NCBI GenBank assembly: GCA_900541565.1
Contig: UQKB01000022.1
Coordinates: forward strand, 1 to 29,808
DNA: 29,808 nt
From: an uncultured Oscillospiraceae bacterium
GTDB lineage: Bacteria; Bacillota; Clostridia; Oscillospirales; Acutalibacteraceae
Direction: 5' to 3'
In this document: positions 8,199-15,763 of the stretch, one piece after another
Layout of the letters: each line of letters opens with the position of its first letter
How positions within the stretch are numbered: the stretch's first letter is position 1
The notes under the pieces: generated by a model
The model's input: only the letters and a program-made list of their open reading frames with translations
Told to the model about the DNA's origin: nothing
The model's database searches: none
Translations under genes and position numbers: made by a program

Positions 8199-9131
8199 TC
8201 ATTCAACTACTTCTGTAAGAGCAGCAATAATGTTTGATTCTAAAGCCTGCTGTTGAGAAGCCGTCAGTTCATCAGATGTACGCACCAATACAGTACCTAT
8301 AACGGTATGAGAACCCGATGCAAAAATACCACCATCGAAGCTGGCAAGATAATCATTACGAGTAGTAGCATCTTCCACATTGGCATAAACCTCTATGCTT
8401 CCGCCAGCAGCAGTTCCTTTTTCGATAAGAGAAGTACCATATATCTCACTTTGATTCACTAGATCACTGGAAAAATAAATTTGAGCAGTGTAACCACCTG
8501 CTTTATTTAAATTGCCATTCGGATCGTTGTCCTCTGTGACGGCCGAAATGTCAATAATATTCTCAACTTTTTTCAAACACTCAATGACATATTCTTCGGT
8601 AGGCGCATCAACTAGGGCATACTGCTTGATACTTTTCTCAAGGGCAGATTTTTTCTCGGCAAGATTTGATAAAACGCTACCATAGTCAAGGGAATCTAAC
8701 TGTTGCGATGCAACTACTATCTCATCTTCAGTCGTAGGCATCTCCATGATGGATTGTTTAGCAGATTTTGCCTCAGAAATAGCGGTTTCTAATGTAGGGA
8801 TGAGAGTAACATCCAAAGCCGGTTTACCTTCTGTGACAAGGGCTTCTGCTTCGGAAATAGCAGTATCTAATTCTCTATTCTTTTGCTCCGCAGAACTTTT
8901 TGCGTCATCAAAAGCCTTAATAGCTTCTATCATTGCCTTACATTCAGCTACATGATCAGCAGTATCTTTATAATTTTCATAATCTTCAATGCTTTCGTAC
9001 AACTCTAGGGCAGCTTGGTAATCACCAGCCTCTTGTAATTCAACAGCTTTATTGTAATCGCCACTTTTACAGCCTGTTAGAGACACAGCAATAACTGCCG
9101 ACAACAAAAAGAGTATGATTTTCTTTTTCAT
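8199..9131 (-). CDS. Hypothetical lipoprotein with a TPR-like repeat
   Basis: The 310-aa protein carries a lipoprotein signal peptide (MKKKIILFLL, hydrophobic core, lipobox LTGC with C21), so it should be anchored outside the membrane. Residues 22-66 contain two units of a GDYxxAxxxYxxIxDY type, the short TPR-like motif common in Bacillota surface proteins. A helical, Ala/Glu/Lys-rich region follows to about 200. The last ~110 residues form an unrecognised globular domain containing GGYTAQIYFSSDLV and GIFASGSHTVIG. ATG 9131 is chosen over the longer frame because GGAGAGGGG precedes it and it begins the signal peptide. It sits alone among mobile-element remnants and is probably cargo. A hairpin-terminator lies just upstream of its ribosome site. 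No function is assignable. Confidence 0.75.
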   Translation of the reverse strand: MKKKIILFLLSAVIAVSLTGCKSGDYNKAVELQEAGDYQAALELYESIEDYENYKDTADHVAECKAMIEAIKAFDDAKSSAEQKNRELDTAISEAEALVTEGKPALDVTLIPTLETAISEAKSAKQSIMEMPTTEDEIVVASQQLDSLDYGSVLSNLAEKKSALEKSIKQYALVDAPTEEYVIECLKKVENIIDISAVTEDNDPNGNLNKAGGYTAQIYFSSDLVNQSEIYGTSLIEKGTAAGGSIEVYANVEDATTRNDYLASFDGGIFASGSHTVIGTVLVRTSDELTASQQQALESNIIAALTEVVE

Positions 9132-9149
9132 GTTCCCCTCTCCTTTTAT

Positions 9150-9177
9150 AAAAAAGTGCATAGCCGAAGCTACGCAC
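9150..9177 (-). terminator. Hairpin with UUCG tetraloop and U-run just before the lipoprotein ribosome site
   Basis: On the minus strand GTGCGTAGC-TTCG-GCTATGCAC (one G-U pair) is followed by a T-rich run ending about 15 nt before the start codon, next to the ribosome site. This is a good intrinsic terminator in the 5' leader. It may stop incoming transcription or act as an attenuator; no promoter between it and the gene is visible. Confidence 0.65.
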
Positions 9178-9187
9178 CGAAAAACGT

Positions 9188-9380
9188 AGCTGGCTTTGTT
9201 GCGACACAGTTCACTCCAAAGCAGGAAATGACAGCCAAGCATACATTTTTATCAAAAGTATGCCTGGCTCAGAGTTTATTAAACTGTGTCGCAACAATAG
9301 AATAGCACAACCGAAAGAAAAAATACAGCCGTTTTCTAGAATTTTGATGAATTTTTTGTAGATGAGTAGCAAAGCCAGCT
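9188..9380. repeat. Nested inverted-repeat unit (MITE-like)
   Basis: A perfect 16-bp inverted repeat TTGTTGCGACACAGTT (9196-9211 and 9282-9297) encloses a second, 11-bp stem (GCCAAGCATAC 9234-9244 with GTATGCCTGGC about 9258-9268). The left arm continues outward as AGCTGGCTTTG (9188-9198), whose complement occurs at 9370-9380, displaced by about 73 bp. The 102-bp core has the shape of a small non-autonomous transposable element or a cruciform; no coding capacity and no clear target duplication. Confidence 0.5.
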
Positions 9381-9890
9381 GAGCCAGTCAACGGTCAAGA
9401 TGAACGGCGCATTTCATGCGCCTCCGTTGACAATCCCGTCCGCCTTTGCTAAAGGGTAATCAAGGTGGGAAAGCCTTAAAATGCATTTCCGCCCATTTCA
9501 ATTTTGAGAGAAGAAACGCTCCAAAATCAGAAAGAGAGCGGCCAAGCACTTTGAGGGATTGGCCGCCTTGTCCACCCATTCAGCGGGACGGCGGGCGGCG
9601 GTCAAGGCCTGGTGTAAACCCGTTCATTTCCGTCTTGACGGTTGCCCGCTGTCTTGCCACTTTTTCGGAAGTGTGGCCACAACTTCGGGACACTTTGTCC
9701 ACAAGTCGGAGCGTAGGACGAGGGACGGGGGCTTTCATATACCTGCCGCCGTTCTCTGAAAACAGCCCGATTTTTCGCTCATTCCCATTCGCAAAAATTC
9801 AGCCTGTTTTCCTGCCGGAGCAAACAGGACACATAAAGCACCGCAGCCCGTTTCACGGTCTGCTTGTAGTTCCTTTTAAACTGACCTAAG
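9381..9890. other. Mobilisation-region debris of an integrative element
   Basis: About 500 bp without a credible gene. Open frames exist on both strands, but their composition (Pro/Arg/Ser-rich translations) is that of non-coding DNA. A small minus-strand ORF at 9580-9738 (52 aa) has no recognisable match. Structures include a stem around GGCGCATTTCATGCGCC near 9402-9420 and the near-perfect palindrome GAAGTGTGGCCACAACTTC at 9668-9686. From memory, the texture resembles the region next to the relaxase and transfer origin in Tn1549-type elements; this is a recollection, not a search result. Confidence 0.3.
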
Positions 9891-9902
9891 TGGAATTGTA
9901 AA

Positions 9903-10124
9903 TACCATATATACCTCCTGCTGAGCATACCGCCGAAAATGAGTGTAGCAGGTTTTGTGTGGTGTTTTAAAGGAAAAAGTAGTCTAATGATATTCCAGAA
10001 GTATGGGAACATGAAATTCGCATATCGAAATCGAGAGTTTTGGTGTAAAGGGTATTATGTAGATACTGTGGGCAAGAATACAAAAGCAATCGAAGAGTAC
10101 ATAGATGACCAACTAAAAAAATAG
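9903..10124 (+). pseudogene. tnpA: IS200/IS605-family transposase TnpA, C-terminal fragment
   Basis: In frame from 9903 the translation aligns with the second half of IS200 TnpA: the SIPPKMSVA, FKGKSSLMIF, FWCKGYYVDTVG and EEYIDDQL segments are diagnostic. The C-terminal helix still has the Tyr and Gln expected at the Y1 active site. The metal-binding His-x-His motif reads HIY, and everything before it is lost (a stop lies in frame at 9882). It is a dead fragment that can neither bind metal nor move itself. Confidence 0.85.
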
Positions 10125-10221
10125 AGAGGCCGACCAGTTGAGTATCTACGATCCGAGGGACACTTTTAAGGTGGCGAGTAATCCAATATCTGCAGCCAGT
10201 AGTATTAGGCCTATATCCAAA

Positions 10222-10262
10222 GCTGATATCCCCCCCTCGTTAAGCGAGGGGGGATATTTACT
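10222..10262 (+). repeat. Right-end hairpin of the IS200-like remnant
   Basis: ATATC plus seven C, then TCG-TTAAG-CGA plus six G and ATAT, forms a strong imperfect hairpin. It lies about 100 bp after the tnpA stop, the place where IS200/IS605 elements carry their subterminal right-end hairpin. Confidence 0.55.
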
Positions 10263-10273
10263 GTTGGCGGAAG

Positions 10274-10302
10274 CGGCGGTGAAAAACTGCAAGCTATTTT
10301 TC
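10274..10302 (+). repeat. 29-bp direct repeat, second copy
   Basis: Matches 7981-8009 at 28 of 29 positions. In one frame this copy reads SGGEKLQAIFRRIETQ and stays open for a while, looking like a fragment of a coding gene. The pair brackets the lipoprotein gene and the IS200 remnant. Confidence 0.5.
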
Positions 10303-10366
10303 GGCGGATTGAAACCCAGAAGGCAAATTTACCCGACGCGCTATACACTAAATAATAATATTAAAA

Positions 10367-10414
10367 GAAACAGTACTGCACGATGGCGATTTTGACACCG
10401 TGTAGTACTGTTTT
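10367..10414 (+). terminator. Possible terminator hairpin in mobile debris
   Basis: AACAGTACTGCACG (10369-10382) pairs with CGTGTAGTACTGTT (10399-10412) with one G-U pair, flanked by an A-rich left side and TTTT. No intact gene precedes it. From here to 10687 the sequence holds a short ACGTGGA/TCCACGT hairpin near 10444-10459 and the tRNA-like repeat, but no supported gene. Confidence 0.35.
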
Positions 10415-10557
10415 AAACATAATGTTATTAATGTCGCGCAGACGTGGATGTCCACGTTTTAAGGTATAGTCCCAGCAAGCATGACTTTTTGCGAAAAAGG
10501 AGGAGCAAGGGAGCGGGCAGATGGCTTATTTACGGTCGCAGACAAAAAATAAGCCGG

Positions 10558-10594
10558 AGCAAAGCGAACTTTGCTCCGACGTGGCGGCGATGGA
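10558..10594 (-). other. Candidate attachment site: copy of the tRNA-Ser 3' end plus terminator
   Basis: Bases 10571-10594 match 16827-16850 at 23 of 24 positions (TTGCTCCGACGTGGCGG, then one mismatch, then GATGGA). That stretch covers the last bases, the CCA and the first terminator arm of the tRNA-Ser gene. Both copies also carry a GGAGCAA...TTGCTCC hairpin. A duplicated tRNA 3' end is how site-specific integration usually marks its far border, so a 6.25-kb unit could lie between the copies. Beyond GATGGA the two sequences diverge. Confidence 0.45.
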
Positions 10595-10687
10595 ATGGAT
10601 GCGGGTCAGGGTGTGGAATTCACACAAAGAAAGCCATGGGTGGACGAATACGATCCCGATTGTCCTACCGATGAACGCAGGCAGCGC

Positions 10688-13423
10688 TTATTCCAAGGCC
10701 CGAAGAATCCGCTCCCGTTCTCTGCTGCCATTAGTGGCAAGTCGTAAAAAAGGAATTTCGTATTTTTTTAGAATAGAGTCTTTGAGCGCATTGCGCCGAA
10801 GCTGCTCCGGCCTGTTTTCATGGAAAGCAAAACCATCCACTTCCACCACCAATTTGCAGGACTTATCCTGCTTATAATATACGACAAAATCCAAAGAAGC
10901 ACGGCTGTTGACGTAAGCCAATTCTTCGTCACTGAGGTTTTCCACGGTATTTAAGAGGTTACGTAGCAGCATCCCCTGTACGTAGCTAAAACGATCATAT
11001 TGCGGCTGTGTGAGGATTTCCTCCAACAACACACGGAGTGCCTCTTCTGATTGATACCGTGCCGTCGAGTCCATCTTGGCTTTCAGAGGGAGTAGCTTTC
11101 GGGAATACTGCTTATACAACAAGTCGAAAACCGATACCACCTGACTTTCAATGACATTTTCATCGAGCGTACTGTACTGCATATAGCGAATCAGATCGCC
11201 GATGTTCTTTCCCTTTTTATAAAACAAATCATGATCCGTAACCAAAACGAATTGCTTGATAGCACGGGATACGGCTACGTTTACCATATGGGGATCGTCC
11301 ACGAATTCCAACCCTCGCTGGCCCTGCCATGAACCATCCAATACGGTGGACAATATCATCAAGTCTTTTTCACGTCCCTGATACTTGTGGACAGTATCAC
11401 TTTCAATCCCGTCCGGCATCAGGCTGCTGGCAACATTCGCCTGTTTACGGTACGGCGTTACAAAGCCGATTTGGCTATTCTCGGTTGCGAGATCAGGATT
11501 TTGCAAAATCTCTTCAACCGTTACATCCAGCTCCCGCTGATTATATGTTCCTTGTTTTTCCCCATGCGTAACTCTACGCATATGGTTTCCTTCTGCCGTT
11601 TTATACAGTACAAGCGGGGTATGTGACAAATCCGGGTTGGTATAAGGAATCAGCTTGCCGTCATAGTATTTTTGATTGCAAAATTCGATAATTTGAGGGT
11701 GACAGCGGTAATGCTCCCGGAGAACCACGCGCGGCAGATGATCGCCATATAACTCGATGATAGAGGACAGGATGCTGTGGTTAAAATAGTTGTATACAGG
11801 TTCCGGCGGAATATTTTTTAACTGAGGTTGAATTTTTTGATCGGTAATCTGAGGGAGCTGTTTTGTGTCGCCCACCACAATGACATTGCGGCAACAGGAA
11901 AAAGCCAGTACGCCGGTAATCAAGTCCACCTGTGATGCTTCATCGATAATGACATAATCAAGCAAATAGTTCTTTGGAATGGAGCGGCGTAAAGCATGCG
12001 TCGTACTGAGAATAATGGGATAGGCCCCAATAAACTGCTGGAATCTTACCTTAAAGTTCTTTTTCGTAAAGCCGCCATCGGTTCGTTCGCGGTGACTTTG
12101 ATACAGACACTTGCGAAACAGCTTTTCGGAAACCTGTTGATGCTGTTCCAGCAGTGTGTCAAACGATGCGCCGTGCAACTGACCTTCCAAAGATGCGACA
12201 TCGTTCTCCAGTTTTTGAATTTGCTTTTGGTAAAATGCTCGTTCAAGCAACAGCAATACAGAAGCCTCCTGCTGCTGTAGCTTTCGGAAAGCACCTTTGT
12301 ATTTTATGAACATTCTCAGCTTATACATCAGCTTTTCCGTGTACTCGCGTTCTTTCGCCAGAGAGGTTTCCGCAAGGAAGGAAATAATCCGGTCCGAATT
12401 TGCTCTTAACAGGGGAAGTTTTTCAATTTCAACGACATCCTGACGGCTGTAATACTCGTTGAAATGCTCCTGCTCCAATTGCCATGCCTGCAACTCCTGT
12501 TTCAGCCGTGCCCTTTTTCTATCGATCTTTAACAGAGTATTCAGCCGCACATTCAGACTCTCAATCATTTGGACAAGTTCTTCCTTCTCTTCTGGACAGT
12601 TCCAATCATCCACATGGGCTACCGGCGGATCGGCGAAGAAAGTATCTTGATTCTTCTTTTTTCCAAGCAATGCTGTGAGAAAACCATACCCCTTCTTCTT
12701 CATTTTCTCAATAACATTCTTGACCGCTTCGTTGTTATTGGAAACCACTGCTACACTTTGCCCCTGAATAGCCACAAGGTTCGCCAGGATATTTAAAATC
12801 GTTTGTGTTTTTCCTGTACCTGGTGGTCCCTCGATCACAGACATGGAATGGGTAAGGGCATTTTCAAGCGCAGCTTTCTGGCTAAGATTAAACCGGAACG
12901 GAAAAATAATGCCGTTCATGGACGGCGTTCTGTTTTCAACGGGCTGACGGTTCAAATACCATCCTAACACGCTTTCAGGATGAACGAATGTTAGCTGATC
13001 CATCTCCTGCTTTAAAAATGCTTCTTCCTCCGGATCGTTTGCTGTGTACCTTGAAATCTCATGCAAATACGCCAAGATTCGCTGAGCATTTTTATCGGAG
13101 GAGCCGTTTTCCACAAGCGATAGCTCTTCGGGCTTTATCATTTGCGCAGTGCCGTTTTTATGAATAATCCGTATGCGGTTTTTAAAATCGAGTATGAGCC
13201 GAGGTTCATAAACAGGTACCCCATTTATATAGGCTACCCTTTCGTTCAGGTCAAAGCTTTTGGGATTTTCCAGAACCATCACGTTCGCCGAGTTATAAGA
13301 ATAGGAACGTCCGCCAATATATGTTACCTGTGTTTTTCGGCTGGCGGTATCAAAGGAAACAGCGGCAACCGTCTCTGTTTTGTCCTCGCCCTTAACAAGA
13401 ATCATTGTTTTTTCTATGTCCAT
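10688..13423 (-). CDS. SF1 (UPF1-like) helicase with C-terminal DUF2726-type nuclease-like domain
   Basis: The 911-aa protein carries all SF1B helicase motifs: Walker A GPPGTGKT at 199-206, DEAS at 494-497, GDTKQLPQ at 518-525, LREHYRCHP near 568, TVHKYQGREKD near 677 and VNVAVSRA at 714-721. A charged coiled-coil insertion fills about 280-440. The N-terminal ~170 residues are unassigned. The C-terminus (about 790-911) has D845 and E861-V-D863 within LVVEVDGFAFHE, followed by a Lys/Arg-rich helix and PFLRLAT, matching DUF2726/PD-(D/E)XK-like nucleases. The architecture suggests unwinding plus cleavage of nucleic acid. Its place in an island beside a tRNA fits a stand-alone phage-defence gene, but repair is possible. 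It has its own promoter; the ribosome site is AAAGGA. Confidence 0.85.
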   Translation of the reverse strand: MDIEKTMILVKGEDKTETVAAVSFDTASRKTQVTYIGGRSYSYNSANVMVLENPKSFDLNERVAYINGVPVYEPRLILDFKNRIRIIHKNGTAQMIKPEELSLVENGSSDKNAQRILAYLHEISRYTANDPEEEAFLKQEMDQLTFVHPESVLGWYLNRQPVENRTPSMNGIIFPFRFNLSQKAALENALTHSMSVIEGPPGTGKTQTILNILANLVAIQGQSVAVVSNNNEAVKNVIEKMKKKGYGFLTALLGKKKNQDTFFADPPVAHVDDWNCPEEKEELVQMIESLNVRLNTLLKIDRKRARLKQELQAWQLEQEHFNEYYSRQDVVEIEKLPLLRANSDRIISFLAETSLAKEREYTEKLMYKLRMFIKYKGAFRKLQQQEASVLLLLERAFYQKQIQKLENDVASLEGQLHGASFDTLLEQHQQVSEKLFRKCLYQSHRERTDGGFTKKNFKVRFQQFIGAYPIILSTTHALRRSIPKNYLLDYVIIDEASQVDLITGVLAFSCCRNVIVVGDTKQLPQITDQKIQPQLKNIPPEPVYNYFNHSILSSIIELYGDHLPRVVLREHYRCHPQIIEFCNQKYYDGKLIPYTNPDLSHTPLVLYKTAEGNHMRRVTHGEKQGTYNQRELDVTVEEILQNPDLATENSQIGFVTPYRKQANVASSLMPDGIESDTVHKYQGREKDLMILSTVLDGSWQGQRGLEFVDDPHMVNVAVSRAIKQFVLVTDHDLFYKKGKNIGDLIRYMQYSTLDENVIESQVVSVFDLLYKQYSRKLLPLKAKMDSTARYQSEEALRVLLEEILTQPQYDRFSYVQGMLLRNLLNTVENLSDEELAYVNSRASLDFVVYYKQDKSCKLVVEVDGFAFHENRPEQLRRNALKDSILKKYEIPFLRLATNGSRERERILRALE

Positions 13424-13476
13424 ATTGTTATATCCTTTACGAGTCTTATACTTTTTGTAGCATATCTATGTTTTTA

Positions 13477-13505
13477 ATCTTATCATCACTTCCAATGTTT
13501 TTCAA
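13477..13505 (-). promoter_or_regulatory. Promoter of the helicase-nuclease gene
   Basis: Minus strand TTGAAA (13505-13500) and TAAGAT (13482-13477), 17 bp apart, about 50 nt upstream of the start codon. Confidence 0.6.
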
Positions 13506-13664
13506 TTGTATTTATTTCTACCACTTACCACAAGAGCAAAACAAGATACCTAAAATTTTATTTTTGGAATGAAATTGGCGCATATTGGCCGGATTGACAT
13601 TGATATTATTCCGATTACGTGGTAAAATATGGACAGAACTGCAGAATTTGCGCGGAGGTGCGAC

Positions 13665-13733
13665 ATGGATTATATCAAAGTATCGCAGGCGGCGGAAAAA
13701 TGGGGGCTCAGCACCCGCCGTGTCCACATTTGA
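13665..13733 (+). pseudogene. Truncated helix-turn-helix DNA-binding protein
   Basis: GCGGAGGTGCGAC precedes an ATG that opens MDYIKVSQAAEKWGLSTRRV, the typical start of small excisionase-like helix-turn-helix proteins. A stop follows after 22 codons, and the downstream bases in any frame do not continue the domain, which normally needs about 60 residues. The break point coincides with the TTGACA of the next promoter, suggesting a deletion or insertion junction. Confidence 0.6.
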
Positions 13734-13757
13734 CATACGCCCGAAACCGTGTATCAT
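13730..13757 (+). promoter_or_regulatory. Promoter of the leader-peptide unit
   Basis: TTGACA 13730-13735 and TATCAT 13752-13757 are 16 bp apart. The predicted start near 13764 would produce a leader holding a short ORF and a terminator before the phosphoesterase remnant. Confidence 0.5.
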
Positions 13758-13794
13758 ATCCATTACGACTCACTACCCGAAGGAGGATAAAACG

Positions 13795-13869
13795 ATGCTG
13801 CATACCATAATTTCCAAATCGAATCAATCACATTACGCTCGGATTGTCCTCTGTGAAATCCGGGTTTAA
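13795..13869 (+). CDS. 24-aa putative leader peptide
   Basis: A short ORF (MLHTIISKSNQSHYARIVLC, then EIRV) begins 7 nt after a near-perfect GAAGGAGGA ribosome site, and a strong intrinsic terminator follows 70 nt after its stop. Promoter, leader ORF, terminator and downstream gene are arranged as in translation-coupled attenuators. The region reminds me of leaders in front of ribosomal-protection resistance genes in gut Clostridia, but no such gene is present; that resemblance is memory only. It may instead be a chance ORF. Confidence 0.4.
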   Translation: MLHTIISKSNQSHYARIVLCEIRV

Positions 13870-13939
13870 ACTGTATATGGACTTTTCATGCATACGGCGC
13901 AAGCGAAAACGGTAAATTCCGGTATTTTTAATTTTTGTG

Positions 13940-13976
13940 CAGGGCTGTCGTATTCGGCAGCTCTGTTTATTTATTT
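13940..13976 (+). terminator. Terminator/attenuator hairpin in the phosphoesterase leader
   Basis: CAGGGCTGTCG (13940-13950), loop TATT, CGGCAGCTCTG (13955-13965) pair over 11 bp with two G-U pairs, followed by TTTATTTATTT. The next ribosome site, GGAGGAAGGAG, begins directly after it. Confidence 0.65.
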
Positions 13977-13996
13977 GGAGGAAGGAGAAAAGAAAC

Positions 13997-14445
13997 ATGA
14001 TTTATTTTACTGCGGATACCCATTTCTGGCATGAAAACATCATCCGCTTTTGCAACCGTCCCTTCACCTGTGCCGCAGAGATGGATGAGGCTTTGATTGC
14101 AAACTGGAACAGCCGGGTTAAAGGCAACGATATCATATATATCCTTGGCGATATGTTTTTCGGTCAGTCAATTTTGAAGAAGTCCTTAAACGGCTCAAAG
14201 GGAAAAAGCGTTTGACCGTAGGCAATCACGATAGCTCATGGATGACAAAGGCCGATATTTTGAGATATTTTGAAAGCATTGACAAATTCCTTGAAACCAC
14301 CGACGGGCAGCACTCCCTTACCTTGTGCCACTATCCAATGGTCACATGGAAGCACGCCCAAAGGTCATATATGATCCACGGACATATCCATAATGATGCG
14401 AGGGCGGATTACTGGCCACTGCTGACGGCTCGAGACAATTTCTGA
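13997..14445 (+). pseudogene. Metallophosphoesterase, frameshifted and 3'-truncated
   Basis: The calcineurin-like phosphoesterase motifs are split between two frames. Frame one (13997-14215) has TADTHFWHENII (D-x-H) and ILGDMFF (GD). Frame two, open from about 14166 to 14445, has VLKRLKGKK, TVGNHDSSW (GNHD) and MIHGHIHND (GHxH). One missing base in the TTTTTCGG run near 14156-14163 would account for the shift: an added C restores FFRSVNFEEVLKRL. The C-terminus ends early at TARDNF, where unrelated sequence begins. Such short phosphoesterases of unknown substrate are frequent cargo of clostridial integrative elements. It is non-functional unless the missing base is an assembly error. Confidence 0.8.
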
Positions 14446-14681
14446 AAGATGACTTTCTGCTGATCTCTTACCATGATCCGATCCGGGAAGTGTCGGAAAG
14501 CAAATGGTTTTGGGAGAGATATACAGGCTTTGAGATCACCATAAGCAGAAACGAAATCCTGTGGCTTTTGAAAGCTGCAAGGAAGTATTCAGGAATCGAC
14601 ATTTCTGAAATTGCCGGACAGATTCAGGGAAAGGCCGATATGCTTCCCCAAAAGCATCCGGATGAGTTCAAAGATTATTAA
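14421..14681 (+). pseudogene. 3' fragment of an unidentified ORF fused to the phosphoesterase remnant
   Basis: In a different frame from the phosphoesterase, coding-like sequence appears abruptly (ADGSRQFLKDDFLLISYHDP ... EFKDY) and runs 86 codons to a stop. It has no start or ribosome site of its own and overlaps the phosphoesterase tail, so it looks like the end of another gene joined by deletion. The family is not recognised. Confidence 0.4.
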
Positions 14682-14879
14682 TTTGAATATCAATAAATTA
14701 TGACCTCTCAACGGAGGTTACAGTGTTTTAATAAAATCCTCCAAAAGCCTTGAAAATAAAGGATTTATCGCAATGTGTCTGCCTTATCTCTTTATACGGT
14801 TACACACAAGTTTACTCTTTCCCTCATTGCTCATAAGGGCAAATACAAGGGCAAAAAAATCTCATAACAAGATATAACA

Positions 14880-15145
14880 GAGTGTGGCAATCGGAGAACT
14901 GTTCTGAAAGAATATCGCAGAAATACATACACAACGCTACTTACAAGCGGCAGATTGAACACTTACCTTGCCGATATAGATAAACAAGCACAGGAGCGTA
15001 TGGAAGGCTCACAGAGCAGATGAAATGGGCGCAGGGTATCACGGAGCAGTTAAAGGCGGAAAACGCTTTGGAATGGACACAAAGAATGAATCACATCCGA
15101 GCGTGTGCAAAGGAAATTGTAGAAAAGGAAATTATCTTTGCATAA
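14880..15145 (+). pseudogene. tnpV: TnpV (transposon-encoded protein) remnant, frameshifted
   Basis: The C-terminal part of TnpV is readable in two frames: VLKEYRRNTYTTLLTSGRL, NTYLADIDKQAQERM, then after a shift near 15004 LTEQMKWAQGITEQLKAENA and MNHIRACAKEIVEKEIIFA. TnpV is a small accessory protein of Tn4451/Tn1549-type elements. The N-terminal half is missing; 14682-14880 shows no gene. Confidence 0.7.
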
Positions 15146-15154
15146 GTTAAAAAG

Positions 15155-15190
15155 GCGGCAGGGAGAACTCTCTGCCGCTATTCATATTAA
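15155..15190 (+). terminator. Hairpin after the TnpV remnant
   Basis: GCGGCAGGGAG (15155-15165) pairs with CTCTCTGCCGC (15168-15178) across two bases. The following stretch is only moderately T-rich, so termination strength is uncertain. Confidence 0.5.
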
Positions 15191-15250
15191 GAACTCAGAA
15201 CGGATTTTTGACCAGTTGTGTTTTGAAATCAACCAACTATCGCAAATTCA

Positions 15251-15279
15251 TTGAAACTATTATCTGCTTTACTTATAAT
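15251..15279 (+). promoter_or_regulatory. Promoter of the LytTR-DUF3021 unit
   Basis: TTGAAA 15251-15256 and TATAAT 15274-15279 with a 17-bp spacer. Just upstream AGTTG (15214-15218) and CAACT (15234-15238) form a loose inverted repeat resembling half-sites bound by LytTR proteins, so autoregulation is plausible. Confidence 0.65.
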
Positions 15280-15312
15280 GACATTGTAAGGAAAAAGAAA
15301 GAGGTGATTATC

Positions 15313-15753
15313 ATGCAGGTCGAAATTAAAATTGACAGTTCACATATCGACCCCAAAGTAATCATACTGACTGCTTCAATGACAGAAGATGTGAGCAACA
15401 TTGTAAAAAAACTTTCAGAAGATGCCTCACAAATAATTTCTGGTCATAAAGATGAAAAAATTGAAATATTGGAACAGACAGATTTGATTCGTATTTATGC
15501 AAATTCTGGAAAAGTTTTTGCAGTTACTAACAAAGGGGAATATATTCTTCGACTTAGGTTATATGAGATAGAAAATCGATTACCCTCTAATCAATTCATT
15601 CGTATATCAAATTCGGAAATTATTAACTTAAAAAAAGTCAATAATTTTGACTTGAGTTTTACAGGTACAATTTGCGTTAAATTATCAAATGGAATAACAA
15701 CATATGTATCCAGACGCTATGTTCCAAAACTAAAAAAGATATTAGGAATATGA
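15313..15753 (+). CDS. LytTR-domain DNA-binding regulator
   Basis: The 146-aa protein consists of a short N-terminal segment and a C-terminal LytTR DNA-binding domain (about residues 50-143, with YEIENRLPSNQFIRISNSEI and YVSRRYVPKLKKIL). It lacks a receiver domain, as in the small regulators paired with DUF3021 membrane proteins. The ATG has GAGGTGATT upstream; extra codons before it have no ribosome site. The DUF3021 gene follows 10 nt later. In such pairs the membrane protein usually holds the regulator inactive and the pair controls its own operon; the signal and targets here are unknown. The unit is intact and more A+T-rich by eye than its surroundings, consistent with transfer. Confidence 0.85.
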   Translation: MQVEIKIDSSHIDPKVIILTASMTEDVSNIVKKLSEDASQIISGHKDEKIEILEQTDLIRIYANSGKVFAVTNKGEYILRLRLYEIENRLPSNQFIRISNSEIINLKKVNNFDLSFTGTICVKLSNGITTYVSRRYVPKLKKILGI

Positions 15754-15763
15754 GGTGAATATT

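Noticed and set aside
9446..9889. 147-aa plus-strand ORF in the mobilisation debris
   Set aside because: Pro/Arg/Ser-rich, no ribosome site, no recognisable domain; looks like translated non-coding DNA.
10521..10877. 118-aa ORF overlapping the helicase end and the tRNA-like repeat
   Set aside because: It runs antisense into the real helicase gene and crosses a terminator-type hairpin; no domain.
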